DNA of 64,000 nucleotides from Sorghum bicolor (taxonomy: Eukaryota > Streptophyta > Magnoliopsida > Poales > Poaceae). Both the position numbers and the translations under genes were made by a program. The notes under the pieces are model-generated. The model made no database searches. It saw nothing but the letters and a program-made list of their open reading frames with translations, and had not been told where the DNA came from. Positions 33,074-45,337 of this stretch are shown in pieces. The first letter of the stretch is position 1, and every line of letters starts with the position of its first letter. The stretch is from NCBI RefSeq assembly GCF_000003195.3, contig NC_012874.2:59649768-59713767 (forward strand), read 5' to 3'.

Positions 33074-33670
33074 AGTTAGCCACAATTCCATCTTAGCTTT
33101 CCAGATCAAGAAGTTTTTACCATCAAAAGGATCAGGTTTCAACACGGCAGCAAAACCTCTGACAGAAAATTGTCTATAATTAGGTTTTTGGAATGTTACA
33201 TATTTAGGCAATTTCAATTTCATTTTAATTCCATAAATCAACATTATGATGATGACATATATAATATAAGTAACCACAGAAATCATGATATTAAACATAT
33301 TCATAGGAATATAGAATATGTGATCCATGAACATGTAGAACATGTGATTATTAAAAATATAAAAGCATAATATATGAAATATAATAACAAGGCAAGACAT
33401 ATATCTTAAAATAGCAATAAATAAGAGACCGTGTGTTAAACGACGAAATAGAACTACTGAAACAATGAGAAACAGTATATCAAACGACGTGACTGAACCA
33501 CTTCTGGAACATAGACAGCAGCATATGAAACGTTTTAACTTAACCAGCGAAACAAGCAGACATGACATAGATCTTACAATAGAAACATATATAAGATAAA
33601 AATAGAAAATACATGGTAGAACATACAAAACATATCCAGGATAGTATGCGCAACAATATAAATACACTAC
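33074..33670 (-). pseudogene. Copia gag N-terminus fragment with AT-rich leader
   Basis: The minus strand near 33074-33220 encodes a gag start with FDGKNFLIWKAKMELWLT, typical of Copia gag. It is cut off at 33073 by the Copia LTR. Upstream (33230-33670) the frame is open but AT-rich and hydrophobic by composition, more like a leader or intron. Confidence 0.6.
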
Positions 33671-33749
33671 TGCAACATGTACGGATAGGAAGACGAAACA
33701 TAGCAGGAAGATGAACGGTCATACCCTCCCATGCGCTCTGATGATCCCG

Positions 33750-34380
33750 ATCCTTGAGCAATTTCCATGATGTAGAGGATGAAGACGATCTTTCCACCAA
33801 GAAGAAGAAATTCACCTGAACCAGCTTGAGGAAGACGAAAAGCGGCGGTGGATTGGGCAGTCGTGTAGACGCTTTCCAAAAACCTAATTGTCGATCCCTC
33901 GTGCAAGGTCTCGAACGGCAAGGGCTTTAGAGGCACCTGCCCTCTCGCTCCTCTGTGCGCGCGGAGTTACAAGATGGGGATTCCTTCTTTGTAGTAGGAT
34001 TGTCTTCTGTGTTGTGTGTTGTGTGTATCCAAGACCAAAGGCTCATGTCCTCTTTATAGCCTTGCGGCAGGAGAGGGAGGAGAGGAAGGGATGGCAAATG
34101 AAAAGACAACAATTGATGAAATTAACATATAGTTGAAACTCCTGTAATTAGTGAGTGCTAAAACTTAACACACTACATCACTACACCACATGTCTGCCTG
34201 CCTGGCTCCCCTCGCCTCGCCATGCCCACGCCACTCTCCGCTCGGCCCGGCCAGCAGCAGCGGCGTCAAGGACTCTTGGAATTCTAATCCGGTACAACTC
34301 ATATTATCCATAATTACATACCATAGAGATTATTTGATTTATTAAATTTAAATTAGGTCTAGCCTAAAATAAATCCAACA
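33750..34380 (-). repeat. probable LTR of the Copia remnant
   Basis: Read on the minus strand it starts TGTTGGATTTATTTTAGGC at 34380, has TATAAAGA at 34058-34051, and leads toward the gag fragment. A degenerate PBS-like GATCATCAGAGC lies near 33735-33747. The 3' edge of the LTR is not certain. Confidence 0.5.
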
Positions 34381-36451
34381 TTCATGAGGCTCAAATAGCT
34401 GACACTGGTTTTATTGCATTAAGCTTTTATATGTATATGACATATTTTATCATTTTGTAGCAACAATGTCAAGGTAGCCTATAATCTCATAACCACATAA
34501 TCAAATGTAAGCATAATTAATACTAGACATAAATGATAAGTAAATGATCATAATAACATAACAAGCGTCATCATCTTAATGTAGATGTCCCCAAGGCCGC
34601 TCCTGACCATGAGCTCGGCTAGTATACTAGTTTTTAACACTCTGCAAAGGTTGTACATCTTTACCCATGAGTCATGATTTACCATTTCGGCCGAGGTGAT
34701 CAGCCTCTTAATCCACTACCAAAGAAGGTCGGCAGAGATCACTATGAAACCTTTCAAAAGTTCATCTAGCATGTTAGGGCCGCAAGATTTCCCGAGCGAG
34801 CAGATATAGAGCTCCCCTTCCAAATGGCACAATGACGCGCAGCCTATACACATAAGGACAGAGGCTCGCACTATACCCGAGTCGGCAAGCCCCTCTAGTG
34901 TCCTTACGGGTAACCTCTAACAAGCTAGAAAATGTCTTCATACTGAGCTAAAGCCAGAGGCATTACAGCTCTCATGGTTGCACAGTTATCCTGGGTGATC
35001 ACGTACACACAAGATCTCATACAGTTATATGTCATCTTTTACGTTCATTGCATAGTCATTAATTACTTTAGAGGATCATGGATTACATCAAGCACTAGCA
35101 ATGACTACACCAAATGCATATCAAATAGGTAACAAGAATTTTAAGGTAACAATCATCTATGATTTTGCTAAGGTTATCAAGGTGGACACATGCATATGAT
35201 ATATGTATAATTATAAATATATAGGTAACAAGGATAGTCCCAAATTATACTTGCCTTTTATACTTGCACAATTATATCATCAGCTTTTAGTCTTCATCTT
35301 CTCACCATCAGCACCCACAAATGGTTCTCGTCTACTCGTAGCAAGCACCACACAATAGGCAAACATACAAGCAACAAACAAAAATAACTAAAAACAGTAC
35401 ACCGCACAAGATTAAGCAACATACTAAATGTGAGTTCGCTGCTATGATCATGAAAGCAAAGGAAAACACCGAGAATGACTTTACGATGAAAAAGAAACTA
35501 CTGTCGAGAGTTTTTATTATTTTATTATTTTAAATTATAAAAGAGAAACCTACATGCTTGATCTATTTTAATTCGGTAAAACTATAAGAAGCATGTTGAT
35601 TTAGATTATAAAAAAATATTTTAGTTTAGAAACTGAGCTAAAACTAATCATGTTTTATCTATAAATATTGTTGAATAGATTAAACAAGTTAAACTTTAAC
35701 TTTGCAAAATGAAGAACAAATATGAGAGCATATTTATGAGTATATTATATGTAGCCTATTTAAATTAGTTATATTATAATTAGAAATATATAAGTTAATG
35801 TTCATCAAATTAATATTTATTTATAAAAGACCGACGTTTACTTTTATTGCTTTTAACTATAAAATTGGTTACCTAGATATTAATTAATTTAATATTTAGC
35901 CATATATAGAAGACATATAGAAGACATGAAGCAAGTAAATATCGTTGCCATACATTAGAGTATATTGATTCGGACGCGACGCACAAAGAATATATTGAAG
36001 TGTGGCTAAAACAATTAAGTTATGATGAAAATAAGACAAGGACACATTGTTTATCATATATAACTATACGGAGATTCAAGGCATCCTGAGCAGGTCCACG
36101 ATGTATATGAAAGATATAATTTCTTGATTGAGGAATAAATAGAGAATAATAATTTATGATGTATGAATGACAAGGCATGACATCAGCACAAATATTTGAT
36201 CAATAAAATAGTGGACAGGAAGATGTGCTTCTCACCTAAAAGCTAGCGACAACAATACCCAAACAAGTTGCTTGTCAAACATCAAGAAGGGCGGTGTTTG
36301 GGCAGCCAAGCAGAAGATATATATATATTAGTTTCAATTCGAAGGGCGAAGAAGCACATCCACGGTGACGAACTAACAACTTACACCTGCAGGTTTCGGA
36401 GCAGAACACATGGATGGCCGGAGCGGCTCTACAGAAAAAAGTTCTATGCTG
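34381..36451. other. unassigned AT-rich repeat-like DNA
   Basis: There are no coding features. The part at 34560-35000 is more GC-rich and looks like a retrotransposon UTR or LTR, but I could not place it. The rest is AT-rich without visible structure. Confidence 0.4.
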
Positions 36452-36931
36452 TAGTGATTTTCACTAGCGGTTTTCTTAAAAAAAGACGCAAGTGAAAATG
36501 GTGCATTTCTATTAGTGGTTCTTTTAAGTGAACCGCCAGTGTAAATGGATCTGCGCAGACGTTTTCCTATCAGAACTGTCACTAGAAATCATGTATTTCT
36601 ACAGACGGTTTTCTTAAGAAATCGCCACTAAAAATCAGATTTCTAGTGGCAGCTTTTTAAGAAAACCACTTGTATAAATAATTTGAAATTGATTTTTTGA
36701 GTTTTTCGAATGACCTCGTATGAAAAAACTATCAAAATAAAAGTTGTAGATCTCAAAAGTTATGAAACTTTATAGTTAATAACTTTTCCATTTGAAATCA
36801 TCTTGTCATCGAAAACTATGTTTGAATTTGTTAAATTTAAAATTCAAATTTTGTAAACGACTTTAGATGGAGAAACTACCGATATAAAAGTTGTAGACCT
36901 TGAAAAGCTATAAAACTTTATAGTTGATAAC
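36452..36931. mobile_element. CACTA-like fragment with GCGGTTTTCTTA repeats
   Basis: Short direct and inverted repeats (CTAGTGG, GCGGTTTTCTTA, TTAAGAAA-CCGCCACT type) fill 36460-36680. AAGTTGTAGA blocks follow at about 36742 and 36890. It is interrupted at 36932 by an LTR. No terminus with TSD was identified. Confidence 0.5.
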
Positions 36932-38152
36932 TGTTGGTGTTTCTTAATGCATACAGAGGAATCCATAAGCACACGGATACACTGTTGTAGCACTTCACCC
37001 GGAAGTATTCAAGGTATCGTATTTTCCCAAAGGAATGGTTGAACTAAACTCTTTAATTAGTTAGCCTGGGAACACAAGGAGGGTGATGAGATTTTTCTAT
37101 AGTTAAGTATTTTAAATGAGGATAACTTCGTTTTACCGCAGCTTGATTCTGTCTCTGGAGTATGCTTGGTCTACCAAGCAATGCCGGTCAAAGCTCAACA
37201 TCAAGTCAAATGGGGAAATGCTAAGAATGGACAGAGCCGTCACCACCTGCTGGTATCCCATCAATTGGAGAAAGAGAGGCAAACCGAAGATAACATCCAA
37301 CCTAGACACCACGTCTACGTTGTCCGCTATTACTCTAGCGCACATGCAAGGGTTATCCGTCTTTGTTAGGGCCCTTCTACTAGAGCATTCACTACTGGAA
37401 CGAACATCGATCACACAAGCTATAGTAGCACAAAGGTAAATTCTTTAAGTTAGATAACCAAAGAATAACCTAAGATCCTTACTTCAAGGCGCAAGATTCT
37501 TACAGAAGTACAAGCAGAGAATTCGCTAGCTCTGGCTTCCCTTCTAAATGTAGAAGCTACACTCGAAGAGTCGCTTAGAGCTTCAGCTTCTTCTCTCTCT
37601 CACACTACTCTTTATTCTAATGGGAAGGAGCTAAACTAACTAAGCTACTACACATTATTCTCCTTGTAGGTGATGATATGAGGGGAGGCTTGGCCTCCTA
37701 TTTATACAAAGGGAGTAAGGCGGTAAGTTCCCTAGAGTTGCGTTGTAGCATGTCGGGAACCGCCTCTCCTCAAAGACATGCAACCACTTGTGAAGGTCGG
37801 TGGCGGGAGGAGCCAGAATGGGGTCGACCAAACCCTAGGGTTGGCCACACCCTAGCCACCGCCTCTCGGTCACTGCCTTTGCATGGTGGATCCTAGTTGG
37901 CTCCTGGTTTGGGCCTTCACATGTTTCTTCTTGCTTGAGTGGCTTATTCTTGTTTATTGCACGTTTTGTGAGTTGAAAAGTGCCTTTTGATGAATAATTC
38001 CCATGTATTCGTGTTCATAACCTAAAAATACAGTTCTCCAAATACATGTGGAACTAAGTTAAAAGTAAATACATATGTGATGTTGGTTTGCCAAAATCCT
38101 CTATCTTTGATATTAATTGACGGTTGGATTTAATTGTTATTGACCATCAACA
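36932..38152 (-). repeat. gypsy-type 3' LTR, minus orientation
   Basis: On the plus strand it runs TGTTGGTGTTTC...ACCATCAACA, about 1221 bp. TATA box TATAAATA lies on the minus strand at 37706-37699. A PPT abuts its right side. ORFs at 37116-37439 lie inside the LTR and show no domain. Confidence 0.75.
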
Positions 38153-38168
38153 AATCCCCCAAGCTTAA
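38153..38168 (-). other. polypurine tract of this LTR element
   Basis: The minus strand reads TTAAGCTTGGGGGATT directly against the LTR start TGTTGATGG, fixing the orientation. Confidence 0.75.
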
Positions 38169-38880
38169 CCTTTGCTTGTGCCAAGCAAACAATAAGCTAT
38201 ATGGGTTGTTGATCAGGAGTTGCTACGATGTCGATATAATTCTTAAGTGTCATGGTTTTAACAAAATATTCTTCCTCAATTTAAATAAGTTAGCATTTTT
38301 ATCTACCCTTTTAACTTGAAATTCTATACTTCTGCTTCTCCAATCCTTGGGCGTTTGCAAGATAGAACGGCATAATAGATTTATTAATCATTTGTTCCTT
38401 GATCAACTTTTCATCCGAAGGTTTAATGAATTTTGAAAATAATCAACAAGTTCCTCAAATGATTCACTCAATCACTCAATGAGTAGGATCCTTACCATAG
38501 GCCTTTGAAAATGCCTTTGTTTTTCATTCTACTTCTAAGAAGGTTTATATGTGTATCTTTTTGGGTAGGTATGAAAAATGTGCCTACTTGCATCACATAA
38601 TATTGCTAAGTCAAAGCCCGGATCCAAGGAGATGCAAGGCATACACTTTAATCAAGATGTGCAAGTGTGCGAAATATTTTCTAATCTTTATTTTTGAACT
38701 CCTTTGTCATGAATCTAATTCTTTTCTAGGAAATATTGAGAAGATGGGCTATGCTTTTTCTCTCTTTTTTTGGTGGACATCTTGGTACCCCCTTTTTTCT
38801 CTCATGCACTTTGGCATGGATATCATATATCTTTATCTTTTTTTCTTTCTGTATAGTCCAAATTTTTTTTAGAAAAATTT
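38169..38880. other. internal 3' region of the same LTR element
   Basis: It has no coding potential above chance. It includes the GGCACAAGCAAAGG block (minus strand) common just before the PPT of grass gypsy elements. Confidence 0.45.
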
Positions 38881-39340
38881 GAAAGAGATTAGAGCACATG
38901 AATGGAGTATTTATTATTTTTGGCAGATGGATGGCGTGTTTTTGCATAACTCTCAGTGTGAGAGTTAACACTGTTCAAAACTAGGGTCTAATTTGCTCCA
39001 TACAAAACTCAAGCACCATGGAGGAGAGAGAAAAGCAAAAGTCAAATTACACACTAACCAACCATTATAACTTCAATTAAAGGCTTGAAATAGCATTTTC
39101 TTACCTTCTACAAGCTCTCCACCAAAGGATTTGAGACCAAAACCTCCTCCCTTACTAGAGCAATTTTTGGGAGGATCCTAAAGCCTCCCAACCTTTTTCC
39201 ATTAGGTTGGAGTGAGTGACCCAAGGAGGAAAAAGGTGGTAGCTGCCACTTATATAGCCGTTATTTATAGCGGCTGGTGATCTAGCCGCCCCTACAAATG
39301 GGTTGATAATGGATAACAATCTCCTCATGAAAACTCCATT
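38881..39340 (-). mobile_element. CACTA 5' region, related to 62580-62900
   Basis: The reverse complement shares colinear blocks with 62640-62900: TGGGTCACTCACT/GAGCCACTCACT, GGGAGGAGGTTTTG, CCTTTGGTGGAGAGCTTG, AGGTAAGAAAATGCTATT and GGTTGGTTAGTG. AGCCGCCCCTAC near 39280 is the subterminal motif. No transposase follows. Confidence 0.7.
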
Positions 39341-40214
39341 CTCCTAATGGGTTTCCCTGAGCTAAGGGGCTGTAGCATCCCAATCCTCCGACATTGCTAA
39401 TGGCGCTGATTGTTCTAAACCTCTTATTTACCAGTTTAGATTCATGTTTCTCCATCCAAGCTTCTCTGGTTCTACCATCTTTGATTCTAAATTATCTTGA
39501 CTATCCCATTTTGGTTTGTGCTTCTATTTTGGATATTTTAGGGCTTGTTTGGATCTGATGGACTAACAACTAGTTGACTAAAGTTTAGTCCATGACGATC
39601 CAAATAGGTGGACTAGTGGATGGGCTAACAACTAGTACAAGTCCCAACTAGTTGTTAGTTCACTAGTTCGACCCAGCTATCAGGACTAGTGATTCCATCA
39701 GATTGAAAAAAGACACCCGTTACCCCCACTTGCATGTGACCCCACACATTTTCTCTCTAACTTCCACATCCACTGGTGTTGTGTCTAGTGGATTCGTGGT
39801 CTCACTAGCCGCCACCACCATTCTTCCCTCTACCGCGCTTCATCTCCCCACAAACACGAAGAAGGGTCGCTCTCCCTCCATCCCTAGCACATTGGAGAGG
39901 AACTGCTCGAAGCACCGCCTGCCATGCGCCTCCGCACCACTGAGGCCGTCAAACTTGGGAATCCCCGTAGCATAGACTCAAGTCAGTCCGATCCCAGCCG
40001 AGCTATTGCTGGAACTCGTAACATGCCGCAACCGCCCGCTCAGCAGGGACATGCTGTTGACATTGTGGTCAGTCGGAGTCGGAGTTGGGGTTAGAATCGG
40101 GCAAGAGGTGGAGTCAGGACTGGGGTCCAAGAAGAGGTAGTGATATGAGGGGGAGTGAGAGCGGTGCACATGGGAGGAGCCGATGGGGAGAAGACCTCGG
40201 GGGCATCGACATTA

Positions 40215-40587
40215 GGCCAGTCTCAATGGGGGCATCGATATTAGGCTAGGATGTCATGCACATTTATTAGAGCGCCATGTCAGCAAAACTACACTTTTTG
40301 CATGAAACAAAGAGGAGAGAGAAGAAAGTAGTTTCACCATGGTGAAACTCGACGGGCGTTATTTCCCACGCGGTGAAACGGGATGAAATCCCCACTGAGG
40401 GCCAGATCGTTTCACCATCTTGCATGTGATCCAATCATGTTGCAGCAATTAAATGCTTTGTTTAGCCTTGGAAACAACAAAGTGAAATGGTTCATTGCTG
40501 GAGTTATTTAATAGATGGTTTCATTTCAATCTTGATGACGTGTTAGTATGTGAAATCGTGTCGTAACACTGTCCATTGAGACTGGCC
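40215..40587. mobile_element. Tourist-type MITE
   Basis: Terminal inverted repeats GGCCAGTCTCAATGG and CCATTGAGACTGGCC surround 373 bp. TTA flanks both sides (40212-40214, 40588-40590), the standard PIF/Harbinger TSD. A related half end appears at about 42398. Confidence 0.88.
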
Positions 40588-41175
40588 TTATGGGAGAGTC
40601 ACTGTCGGGGTCAAGGATCCTGCAGCGAAGAACGAAGATAAAGGAAAAGAAGTGCTTGTATTGTCGGGGGTGAATCTGTATAAATATTGTGATAGTGCTA
40701 GTTGTTAGTTTGTGGATCCAGACATGATTGGACTAACGGTACCGCTAGCCCCCGGACGTCTGGCGCTAGCAACGTGTTCGATCGGACGCCGAGCCACCGA
40801 CCCGCACCACACGGAGAAAAGAAAGAAAAAGAAAAGGGAAAAGAAACCCCATCCGTCCCCAGCCAACTCGCTCCTGCCCGACTTGCCCCGCACGGAGGAC
40901 CACCCTTCATCCGCTCCCTGCCAACCAACTCGCCCCTACCTCACTCATCCCGCACGCATGGAGGACCATCCTATGTCTGCTCCCCACACAAGGAGCCCGT
41001 CCCCACCCCACGAGCATGGGATCCGCCCCGCTCCTCGCCTTGCCAGCCCCTCGCAGATCCGCCTACCGCTAACTCGTGCCCACAGCGTATCCCCATACGC
41101 TTAATGCTGCAACACAATGTGTATGACAGTGCAACAACATGGGACATACTGCTACAACAATATGTTGAAGTAGCT

Positions 41176-41680
41176 GAAACACCATAAACATAGTATTACA
41201 ACAAACACCGAACAACTGCTACAACAACATACAAACAACTACTACAATATACAGATTGAAGTATTGGATGGAGCAATTGAAACATCATGAACATAGTATT
41301 ACAACAGCAACAAACAACTGCTACAACAACATGTAACAACTAATACAACAACATAGATTAAAGTACTGGATAGAGCAACCAAAACACCATGGACATAGTA
41401 TTACAACAACATGAGACAACCGTTGTAACAACATACAACAACTAATATAACAGTGCACATGGAAGCATTAGATGGAGCAACTAAAACGCCATGGACATAG
41501 AACTATAACAACACCGAACAACTGTTGTAATAACAACATGAAAGAAACTACTAGAACATGCAGAATGAAGCAACTGAAACAATCTTGAAACATAGTACTG
41601 CAACAAACGACTGAAACCTACTGCAACGTCAAGATAGAACCATTGCAATAATGACGAGACCTGAACCTGGGAGCTCGCCA
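41176..41680. repeat. minisatellite, about 102-bp period
   Basis: The phrase AAACACCATGRACATAG recurs at 41176, 41279, 41381, 41483 and, altered, 41575. Between are ACAACAACAT-rich spacers. It is low-complexity on one strand (CAA-rich). Confidence 0.75.
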
Positions 41681-42392
41681 AAACCTATCCTACTGCAACA
41701 TCACTTGAAAACGTATTGCAACAACCAGAGAACACCATTACAACACGCACGAGCGTTGAAACCCAAGAGATTGTCGAAACCTTAAGCACCACCACATCCC
41801 ATAGATCCAGACCCAGAGGAGAAGTAGGAGGAGGAGGAAGAAGGAGGAGAGGAGGAGGGCTCAGATCTAGATCCACAGGAGTAGAGGAGGAGGACTCAGA
41901 TCTAGATCCACAGGAGGAGGGAGGAGAAAGGGAGGCCTCAGATCCAAATTGTCTCCACCTACCTCGTCGGAGCCACGCCGTCATCCATAGAGGTTGTAGA
42001 GCGAGGCAGAGAGAGAGAGTATGAAGGGAGGGAGGCGTGCCGCTCGCTGCAAACCACCGTCGCCGCCCCCACTCTGGTGGCATTGAGGCATGGAGGTTGT
42101 AGCGGGGTGAGAGAGGGAGGAAGGGAGGGAGGGGGAAGGATGGCTTGCCAGCGGCGCAGTAGAGTGCGGGCGTGGACAATAAGACCGGCGGATAAAACGA
42201 GTGGACAACAATGTGAGGGGGAGAAGGAGGCAGGGAGTGGATTGGGAGCGAATAAAACGAGTGGACAGCAGCATTCGTCCATCCGAACGTCTTATATGTA
42301 TCATTACCGTTGGACTAATCGCTAGTCAGCTAATCACTAGTCAACTAATCACTAGTTTTGTCTAATTATTAGTCCTAGTTCATCCAAGGTCT

Positions 42393-43297
42393 TAAGACCA
42401 GTCTCAATGGAGAATTTATCTAACATTTGACAACGTATCTAGATTTTAAAAATAGTGCACAATAGTTTTATCTTTATAAAACTCTCTCTGCACCATAAAA
42501 TTATCATCATCTTTCTTTTTGTTAATATGATGTTATATCAGTATAGTTAATATCTATAAAACTATAATAAAATTTTATTAAAATTAGCCTGAGTAATTAT
42601 GTTTTTTCTAATAATAAAAGATAGGAGGGACCCCGCCCGCTAGCCCTGCGTGCGAGACCGAGCCCATGTGGAGACCAGAGCGCAGCAGGCCAGTGCACAT
42701 GCCAAGGTGCACGCAAACCAAGAAAACAAAATACTCTGTATTTTTTTTGAATTGCTATAGATTTTAAATGGTATATCTTTTTAATTCTATCTACACCGGT
42801 GTGTTCGTGACAAGACAAATAAAATTAAACCATACTTGCTTATATTTTTGTAAAAAATATTTTAATAGCAATTTATGTGTAAATATGTGGTAGGAGATTT
42901 ATTGAAGAAGTTACTACCATGTATTACTAAAGTTGTTAATGAAAAATATACTGAAGTTGTTACCATAAGAATATAATAAAATTATTATAATAGTATTTAC
43001 ATGATGATACTAACCCCTTTGACTCAAAACAAGACAAATTTGACAAATAGAAACTGAAAATTATGTAGACGCAATAAAAAAAACAAATAACTAAAACATA
43101 ATTCTAAAATTGAAATTTACAATAAGGAAATAATAGTGAAATTGAATTAAAGTAAACAAAATGAAAAAGAAAAAACTTAAATTACAAGAAACTGAAATTG
43201 ACAATCAGAAAATAGAACTGAAATTGACAAGTAGAAACTAATAGACACAAAAAAAAAACAAAAATGTACAAGTAAATTTGTAGTAATATTACGTAAA
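42393..43297. other. unassigned AT-rich DNA
   Basis: No gene was found. It begins with a partial GACCAGTCTCAATGGAGAA MITE-like end. A short GC-rich patch at 42640-42720 has no recognised function. Confidence 0.4.
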
Positions 43298-44525
43298 TCT
43301 ATCCCTACTAATAAATCACCAATCCCTACTAATAAATCACCAAAGTTTCAGTCTGCCACAGGAATCTTCTGCCTCCTCGTCCGCCTCCGTTCCATGAAAA
43401 AAAACAAAATAAAACTTTTTAGAGTTTCCAATACAAAATCTTAAATACACATCAAATAAAAGGACTATAAGGGCCTAGGTGCAAAACCTCATCTACTTGT
43501 TCCCCTGCTTCCGCAACGTGGAAGAGAAAAAACAAAATAAAATTTTTTTCTAGAGTTTCCAATACAAAATCTTTTGTACACATCAAATAAGAAAGTGTTT
43601 ACCTTATTAGTTTACTTTTTTATTCTTTACGGTTGAAAATTGATAAATACGTAGTAATTCATAGAAAAATCTAAAAATTATAAAACAAATTTTATTCAGC
43701 TCCACATATGTAGATCCATACAGTAAAGAAAAAATATAATAAATTTTAGTATATTTTTTTACTGGAGATGCTTGCCTGTGCTTTTTAGTGTAAAATTGAT
43801 CGGTTGTAAATTGATAAATGCGTATTAATTCAGAGAAAAATGTAAAAATTACAAATCAAATTTTGTTCAGCTCCACATATGTAGATCCATAGAGTAAACA
43901 AAAAATATCATAATTTTAGTACATTTTTTTGCTGGAGATGCTTGTCTATGCCTTTTAGTGTAAAATTGAAATTGTAGTTATCTGCTTTGATTATTATCAA
44001 AATTTTATGGTAGTCTATTTAATGTGATGCTTGATTTGTGGTAAAAATTTTAGCACCATTCCTGCATATCTCACTGATTTACTAATTTACCTAAATTTAT
44101 GCTTAATGATGCTTCCACTACCTTTGCACGATGTGTTATTATGTCATATGAACACTTCATAAGCCTATGTGTTTATAATCTACATACATTTAACTGATAT
44201 ATCATATTTCATAGAAATTCTAATCTAAATAAAAAAATAAAGCTAGCAACAAACCTCTCATGTTTTAATATAATACTAAGATATATTAAGAGGTAATATT
44301 AGAGTAAGATAAGGTTTAATTAATTCCTATTATTATTAAATAAATATGTCTCCGACTTACATATTATTGTAAATATTAATATTAACTATCTAATACCATA
44401 GATGTCATGGTTATTAATAAAATAAATTATAGACTTTAAATTTTATAAAAAATAAATATAAATAGATATGTAACATCTATTTGATATTTTTCTCATGTTG
44501 CAACGCACGGGCATATTTTGCTAGT
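43298..44525 (+). mobile_element. Helitron-like non-autonomous element
   Basis: The left end TCTATCCCTACTAATAAA and right end TTGCAACGCACGGGCATATT...GCTAGT match common cereal Helitron termini (TC...CTAGT). There are no TIRs or TSD. The 5' flank is A; the 3' flank is A instead of the usual T. The interior has internal duplications and no RepHel coding sequence. Confidence 0.55.
43631..43970. repeat. 170-bp tandem duplication in the Helitron candidate
   Basis: Two copies share TTGATAAAT, CAGCTCCACATATGTAGATC, CTGGAGATGCTTG and TTTTAGTGTAAAATTGA. Another pair (GAGTTTCCAATACAAAATCT) lies at about 43421 and 43553. Confidence 0.8.
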
Positions 44526-45106
44526 AAGTTTTAAAATATACTGTAGACAAATGAAAGTCTGCATTTTTTTGCTAGGGTTAAAGTGGTTATTTTACCATTG
44601 ACTTAACAGTGTCAAGTGCCAAAAATAGACGGAAGGCCGTAAAAGAAAGAAAATTTTGTTTTAGGCCATACGAGTAAGTTCAAAATAAAAAGGGCCATGT
44701 AAGGAAGATCATTTTTTTTCTATGGCCATATAGGTAAATATCTCACTTTATTAAGCCTAATTAATTCATCATTAGCATATATATTATTATAGCACTTTAT
44801 TATCAAAATCTGGATTAATTAGACTTAAAAAATTCATTTCACAAAGTAGTTTTAATCTGTATACTTAGTAATTTTTAGTCTATATTTAATAATGCTATAT
44901 ACATGTATCAAACATTCCATGGCATAGGGTGCAACTTTTTGGGAAGAAGCTTAGAGTTCGGCCTGAGTCGAGAGGGCGCGAGGCCGTGAGCCCACCTCCC
45001 GGGTTAGTGGGCCGTACTGACCGTATGCGAGGAGGCCTCAAAGTCCAACTCGAAAGATTGCTACCTATGCACCCGTGCGTTTACTCCACTCCGCTTTTTT
45101 TTTTTT
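44526..45106. other. upstream region of APP1
   Basis: AT-rich text without ORFs runs to about 44930; then GC content rises toward exon 1. No other regulatory element could be named. Confidence 0.45.
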
Positions 45107-45116
45107 TATATATAAG
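45107..45116 (+). promoter_or_regulatory. possible TATA box of APP1
   Basis: TATATATAAG after a T tract lies about 225 nt before the ATG at 45338, in the transition to GC-rich exon 1. Confidence 0.45.
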
Positions 45117-45337
45117 ATCAGAAAAAAAAAACCAATACTCGCCGCTGATAAATCCACGGCTCAAGGATCAGGCCGACGGCTTTGCATTGTGCGTCTCGAG
45201 GAGATATTATTTTCCGTTCCGTTTCTCCCGTCAGAAACCTACTGTCCTGCAACAAACTACTCTGCTTTCGGCACCAGCCCAGCCCAGCCCCAGCGGAGGA
45301 AAGAGTGCGGATTGCGGCGCCACCGGCGGACGAAACA

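Larger units (their letters stand above)
39541..42392. mobile_element. possible TIR transposon with composite interior
   Basis: The left end GGGCTTGTTTGGATC is followed by repeated ACTAGTTG/TTAGTCC motifs. The right end has the same motifs inverted (GGACTAAT, CTAGTCAACTAATCACTAG) and finishes near 42392. Interior ORFs (39703-39975, 40702-41187, 41685-42179 and others) overlap on both strands in GC-rich or low-complexity text and have no domain. TSD not established. Confidence 0.4.

Noticed and set aside
40702..42325. ORFs of 100-164 codons in the 40.7-42.3 kb region
   Set aside because: Low-complexity Pro/Ser/His or Arg/Gly text, open on both strands; no domain.
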